Positions 58,602 through 64,000 of a stretch of DNA of 64,000 bases are shown one piece after another; within the stretch, counting starts at the first letter, position 1, and each line of letters begins with the position of its first letter. The notes under the pieces are model-generated. The model had not been told where the DNA came from. It saw only the letters and a program-made list of their open reading frames with translations, and searched no databases. Made by a program: the position numbers and the translations under genes. Source of the DNA: Neobacillus niacini (GTDB taxonomy: Bacteria > Bacillota > Bacilli > Bacillales > Cytobacillaceae); contig NZ_BAWM01000018.1 of NCBI RefSeq assembly GCF_000759675.1, positions 220,311 through 284,310 on the forward strand. Direction: 5' to 3'.

Positions 58602-59543
58602 TTATACCCTTTTCGCAATAATCGCAACCCAATCTTCCATTAAGATGGTTTCAGTGATTTCAAATCCAGACTGAACTAGTCCTTCTTTTACTTGATCTTT
58701 CTTCTGCTGAATAATTCCTGAAGCAATAAAAGTTCCTCCAGGTTTAACAACACGTGCTACATCATCTGTAAATCGTAAAATAACCTCAGCTAATATATTA
58801 GCAACAACAACATCTGCAGAATTCTCTTCAACACCATCTAAGAGATTATTTTGCGAAGTGGTTACTTTGTCGCTTACTTTATTAAGTTTTATGTTGAGTC
58901 TCGCTGAAGTTACAGCTACTTCATCTAAATCATAGGCACGGACATCTTCTGCGCCTAACATGGCAGCAGCAATACTAAGGACACCAGAGCCAGTGCCAAC
59001 ATCAATTACCCTGTCACCTGGTAGAACAGACCTTTCTAAAGCTTGGATACACATGACCGTAGTTGGATGCGTTCCGGTTCCGAAAGCCATCCCAGGATCC
59101 AGTTCAATAATTAATTCATCACTGCTGACTGGAGTGTATATCTCCCAAGTAGGAACAATCGTAAACTTCTCTGAAATTTTAACAGGATGATAATATTTCT
59201 TCCAAGCAGTAGCCCACTCTTCTTCATTTACTTCACTTATTGTTACTTTATTTTTCCCAATATCGATATTGTGGATAATAAGATTATTAATGGATTCTTT
59301 AATCGCGTCTACAGTTTCACCTAAAAAACTATTAACAGGTAAATATGCTTTTACGATAACACCTTCTTCAGGGTAATCCTCTGGATTGAGTTGGTAGATT
59401 TCCCCGAACTGATCTTGCCTTTCCTTTGTTAGCTCAAAAGGATCTTCAATTACTACGCCGCTAGCACCGGCCTCATGTAAAATATGCGATATTGGTTCAA
59501 TCGCTTCGTTTGTAGTGTGAATACTAAGTTCAGACCACTTCAT
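58602..59543 (-). CDS. prmA: Ribosomal protein L11 methyltransferase
   Basis: 313 residues. SAM motif [18 protein letters not shown] (about 182), preceded by [14 protein letters not shown], the L11 MTase signature; [13 protein letters not shown] holds the post-I catalytic NPP-like segment. Trimethylates L11. Lies 17 bp downstream of dnaJ, as in other Bacillus species. Confidence 0.96.
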   Translation of the reverse strand: MKWSELSIHTTNEAIEPISHILHEAGASGVVIEDPFELTKERQDQFGEIYQLNPEDYPEEGVIVKAYLPVNSFLGETVDAIKESINNLIIHNIDIGKNKVTISEVNEEEWATAWKKYYHPVKISEKFTIVPTWEIYTPVSSDELIIELDPGMAFGTGTHPTTVMCIQALERSVLPGDRVIDVGTGSGVLSIAAAMLGAEDVRAYDLDEVAVTSARLNIKLNKVSDKVTTSQNNLLDGVEENSADVVVANILAEVILRFTDDVARVVKPGGTFIASGIIQQKKDQVKEGLVQSGFEITETILMEDWVAIIAKRV

Positions 59544-59560
59544 TCTACCAACTCCAATCC

Positions 59561-60691
59561 TTACTCGCCCTTAAAGGCTCGTTTTACTTTTGAGAAGAAG
59601 CCTTCTTCATGTTCACCTATTGGTGAGTTACCACTTAGATCTGCAAACTCACGAAGAAGCTGCTTTTGTTTATCTGTTAATTTTGTAGGAGTAATCATTC
59701 GAACGATTATGTGCTGGTCTCCTACTCCATAACCACGGACATTCGGTATCCCTTTACCTTTAAGTCGGAATTTAGTTCCTGTTTGTGTTCCAGCAGGAAC
59801 CTTCAATTTAACTTTTCCATGTAAAGTTGGTACTTCAATTTCATCACCAAGTGATGCTTGAACAAAGGTGATAGGCATTTCACAATAAACGTCATCGCCA
59901 TCTCTTTCAAAAAACTCATGTTCCCTTACGTGGAAAACAATATATAAATCTCCAGATGGACCTCCGTTAATACCAGCCTCACCTTGTCCAGAAATCCTTA
60001 ACTGTTGACCATCATCAATACCGGCAGGAATTTTAACATGGATTTTTTTCCGTTTTTTCACTTTACCAGCGCCGCCACAGGTTGAACATTTATGTTTAAT
60101 CTCTTTACCAGTACCATTACAATGATGGCAAATACGGCGATTAACGACTCTGCCAAATGGTGTATTCTGCTCAACATTTAACTGCCCTGTTCCATGACAG
60201 TGCTGACATGTTTCTGGGTTTGTACCTTTTTTAGCGCCTGAGCCGCTGCATGTACCACATGTTTCTTCACGCGGGATTTCAATATCTGTTTCTTTTCCAA
60301 ACGCTGCTTCCTCAAACGTAATAGTCATCGTGTACTGCAGGTCTGCACCTTGTCTTGGCGCATTTGGATCACGTCGACGCGATCCGCCTCCGCCGCCGAA
60401 GAACGTATTAAAAATATCTTCAAAGCCGCCAAAGCCTCCGCCAAAATCGGAGCCTCCGCCAAAGCCTTGATTTGGATCTGTATGACCGAATTGATCATAG
60501 TGAGCCTTTTTTTGATCATCGCTTAAAACCTCATAAGCTTCAGCGATTTCTTTAAATTTATCTGCAGCATCAGGCTCTTTGTTAATATCTGGATGATATT
60601 GTTTAGAGAGCTTTCTATATGCCTTTTTTATCTCATCCTTAGAAGCACTTTTACTAACACCAAGCACCTCATAGTAATCTCGTTTACTCAT
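59561..60691 (-). CDS. dnaJ: Chaperone DnaJ
   Basis: 376 residues. J domain with HPD in YHPDIN (residues 31-36), a Gly/Phe-rich linker ([13 protein letters not shown]), four zinc-ribbon CxxCxGxG repeats ([32 protein letters not shown]) and the C-terminal substrate domain. Stimulates the DnaK ATPase. 205 bp separate it from dnaK; that gap carries a terminator and a dispersed repeat. Confidence 0.97.
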   Translation of the reverse strand: MSKRDYYEVLGVSKSASKDEIKKAYRKLSKQYHPDINKEPDAADKFKEIAEAYEVLSDDQKKAHYDQFGHTDPNQGFGGGSDFGGGFGGFEDIFNTFFGGGGGSRRRDPNAPRQGADLQYTMTITFEEAAFGKETDIEIPREETCGTCSGSGAKKGTNPETCQHCHGTGQLNVEQNTPFGRVVNRRICHHCNGTGKEIKHKCSTCGGAGKVKKRKKIHVKIPAGIDDGQQLRISGQGEAGINGGPSGDLYIVFHVREHEFFERDGDDVYCEMPITFVQASLGDEIEVPTLHGKVKLKVPAGTQTGTKFRLKGKGIPNVRGYGVGDQHIIVRMITPTKLTDKQKQLLREFADLSGNSPIGEHEEGFFSKVKRAFKGE

Positions 60692-60760
60692 TGATTACCA
60701 CTCCCGAATCTTTCACATAAAGATTATTCTAACATTCATAAGATGGTCATTGCAATAAAA

Positions 60761-60820
60761 AATGCGCAAGGCGCTTGCTTATCGGCGACTAGCATAAGCC
60801 GATAGCGCCTGGAGCTGGAC
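60761..60820. repeat. Third copy of the dispersed palindromic repeat
   Basis: In reverse orientation it starts GTCCAGCTCCAGGCGCTATC, related to GTCTAGCTTCAGCGCC of the other copies. It folds as GGCGCT-(TGCTT)-ATCGGC pairing with GCCGATAGCGCC around an 11-nt loop (60770-60809), and contains GCATAAGCC as in the long copy. Confidence 0.7.
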
Positions 60821-60835
60821 AATAAAAACACAATT

Positions 60836-60876
60836 GACAAAGAAAAAGCCAAAGCCGATGCTGACTTTGACTTTTT
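60836..60876 (-). terminator. Terminator-like hairpin after dnaK
   Basis: 12-bp stem AAAAAGTCAAAG/CTTTGGCTTTTT with one G-U pair, followed by TCTTTG on the minus strand. In heat-shock operons such a site between dnaK and dnaJ keeps DnaK in excess over DnaJ. Confidence 0.75.
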
Positions 60877-60896
60877 CATAGGTTTAAAAGAAATTT

Positions 60897-62741
<1,845 letters not shown>

Positions 62742-62762
62742 CTAGATAATAATATGTAGGTT

Positions 62763-63353
62763 TTATTGATTTACCTTAACCATTGATGGGCGGATCAAAC
62801 GATCCTTTAACATGTACCCTTTTTGAAATTCATCAGTCACAATGTTTGAACCATATTTCTCATCTTCCCCTTGCATAACGGCTTGATGGAAGTTTGGATC
62901 AAATTCTTTACCAACAGCTTCAATTGGCTCGACACCTTCATTTTTCAAGGCATCAACTAAACTGCGGTATACCATTTCCATGCCTTGAAGCAAAGATTTG
63001 GTTTGCTCATTATCAGCTTCTATTTTTAAGCCTCTTTCAAAGTTATCTAGAGCTGGAAGCAATTCTGTGACCAATTTTTGTGCATTATATTTTTGACCCG
63101 CCTCAATATCTAACCTAGTACGACGGCGGAAATTATCAAAATCAGCTTGAAGTCGCAGGTAACGATTATCTGCTTCTTCTAACTTACCAGTAAGCACTTG
63201 AATCTCAGCAGCATAGTCTACAGCAATAGATTCCTCTTCTGAATCCTTATCTTCAGCAAAAACAGTTTCAACTTCCTCATCAGTAAGTTCTGCTTGTTCA
63301 TTCGTTTGTGATTCAACTTCCTCATTAAGCGTGTTATTCTTTTCTTCTGTCAA
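62763..63353 (-). CDS. grpE: Nucleotide exchange factor GrpE
   Basis: 196 residues from the TTG at 63353 ([12 protein letters not shown]), 8 bp after AGGAGG. Acidic N-terminal tail (about 1-50), long dimer coiled coil ([17 protein letters not shown]), and the C-terminal beta domain ([21 protein letters not shown]). Frames reaching upstream to 63446 are spurious. Releases ADP from DnaK. Confidence 0.95.
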   Translation of the reverse strand: MTEEKNNTLNEEVESQTNEQAELTDEEVETVFAEDKDSEEESIAVDYAAEIQVLTGKLEEADNRYLRLQADFDNFRRRTRLDIEAGQKYNAQKLVTELLPALDNFERGLKIEADNEQTKSLLQGMEMVYRSLVDALKNEGVEPIEAVGKEFDPNFHQAVMQGEDEKYGSNIVTDEFQKGYMLKDRLIRPSMVKVNQ

Positions 63354-63457
63354 CTTACTCACCTCCTTAAAGGATTGATAAACATATATTGAATAAATGA
63401 TTTCATGAGAAAAGGGGGTGAACCAGAGCATTTCACCCTTACTCAATATTTCCAGCC

Positions 63458-64000
63458 CTAATATTTTTGATACAGGTTGGTTAACACAGAGGTTAAATCC
63501 TTGCTTAAAAACTGCAGCAAGCTAATAACCCGAGAATACTCCATTCTAGTTGGTCCAAGAATGGCAATGGTGCCCAAACTTTCTGCTCCGACCGAATAGG
63601 TTGCGGTAATAAGGCTGCAATTTTCCATTGCACTGTTATTGTTTTCTCTGCCGATTTTTATGTTGATACCAGCTGAGTCATTCTTAATTAAAGGGTAAAT
63701 CCATTCTTCATGGTCAATCATTTGTAAGAGTGTCCGAATTTTGCTGATATCATGAAACTCTGGCTGGCTTAACATATTGGTCTTCCCGCCAAAAAAGAGC
63801 TTTTCATTAACCGGCATTTTTAGTGAATCAGCAATGGTATGCATCATTAAATCATAATTACGGATATGCTGCCTTAGCAACATTGCTACTTCCTTGTAGA
63901 TTTTATCATTTAAATCTTCAAGTGCTACCCCAGTTAAACGCTCATTTAAAATGTTGACTGTCTTTTCCAAATCACTGGCATCGACTGTAGGGGGCAAATA
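63458..64000 (-). CDS. hrcA: Heat-inducible repressor HrcA, C-terminal part
   Basis: About 180 residues up to the window edge; the N-terminal DNA-binding winged helix is outside. The visible part has [20 protein letters not shown] (residues ~150-170 of this fragment), the signature HrcA C-terminus, and [17 protein letters not shown]. HrcA represses groE and dnaK operons through CIRCE; that site would lie beyond 64000. Confidence 0.94.
   Translation of the reverse strand, partial: YLPPTVDASDLEKTVNILNERLTGVALEDLNDKIYKEVAMLLRQHIRNYDLMMHTIADSLKMPVNEKLFFGGKTNMLSQPEFHDISKIRTLLQMIDHEEWIYPLIKNDSAGINIKIGRENNNSAMENCSLITATYSVGAESLGTIAILGPTRMEYSRVISLLQFLSKDLTSVLTNLYQKY

Noticed and set aside
60692..60896. 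surC-like small RNA between dnaJ and dnaK
   Set aside because: B. subtilis has a small RNA in this gap, but here I see only a terminator hairpin and a dispersed repeat, with no promoter that I can support.
63354..63457. CIRCE operator
   Set aside because: CIRCE belongs upstream of hrcA, beyond the right edge; no TTAGCACTC-type inverted repeat is in the grpE-hrcA gap.

Overview
This window reads as a chromosomal segment of an endospore-forming member of the Bacillaceae (low GC, SigA-type promoters, strong GGAGG ribosome binding sites, sporulation genes yqfC/yqfD). Gene order follows the Bacillus subtilis yqgT to hrcA block almost gene for gene, shown here mostly on the minus strand. It is not B. 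subtilis itself: glycyl-tRNA synthetase is a single chain behind a T-box, ldh and an acyl-CoA dehydrogenase are inserted, a znuBC zinc transporter sits behind zur, and NfeD is a short form. The genus (Neobacillus, Mesobacillus or similar) cannot be fixed from the sequence alone.

Region by region: 1-9.2 kb holds the end of a LysM peptidase gene, glucokinase with yqgQ, an unrecognised exported or anchored protein, the rhomboid protease GluP, lactate dehydrogenase, a DUF92 membrane protein, 5-formyl-THF cyclo-ligase, ribosomal protein L33, and a two-gene GT4 glycosyltransferase/DUF4912 unit. 9.3-13.9 kb is the phosphate operon pstS-pstC-pstA-pstB-phoU, read leftward from an array of PhoP boxes. 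13.9-19.2 kb: pbpA, an MFS transporter, sodA and an Fnr-type regulator. 19.2-32.3 kb: yqgC, yqgB, yqfZ, ispG, yqfX, yqfW, zur-znuB-znuC, yqfT, nfo, cshB, yqfQ, ispH, yqfO, trmK. 32.3-41.5 kb: cccA, acyl-CoA dehydrogenase, the sigA-dnaG macromolecular synthesis operon with a broken yqxD, the PEP synthase regulator, ccpN and glyS. 41.5-49.7 kb: recO, yqzL, era, cdd, dgkA, ybeY, pgpH, phoH, yqfD, yqfC. 49.7-51.4 kb is the only clearly accessory stretch: a DinB-like gene bracketed by small hairpin repeats, a decayed coiled-coil gene, and imperfect copies of the yqfC leader at both ends. 51.4-64 kb: yqfB, floA, nfeD, yqeY, rpsU, yqeW, deoC, mtaB, rsmE, prmA, dnaJ, dnaK, grpE and the 3' part of hrcA.

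The most useful observations are: the 11-bp-spaced PhoP box array in front of pstS; a Zur-like operator just downstream of a near-consensus promoter of the znuC-znuB-zur operon; the Fnr homologue whose cluster cysteines are at the C-terminus; yqxD inactivated by both a lost ATG and a frameshift; three copies of a dispersed palindromic repeat family (near 22.3, 23.7 and 60.8 kb); and the nested repeats around the inserted segment between yqfC and yqfB. No tRNA, rRNA, CRISPR array, intact insertion sequence or prophage was seen, and I found no convincing wholly new multi-gene system.
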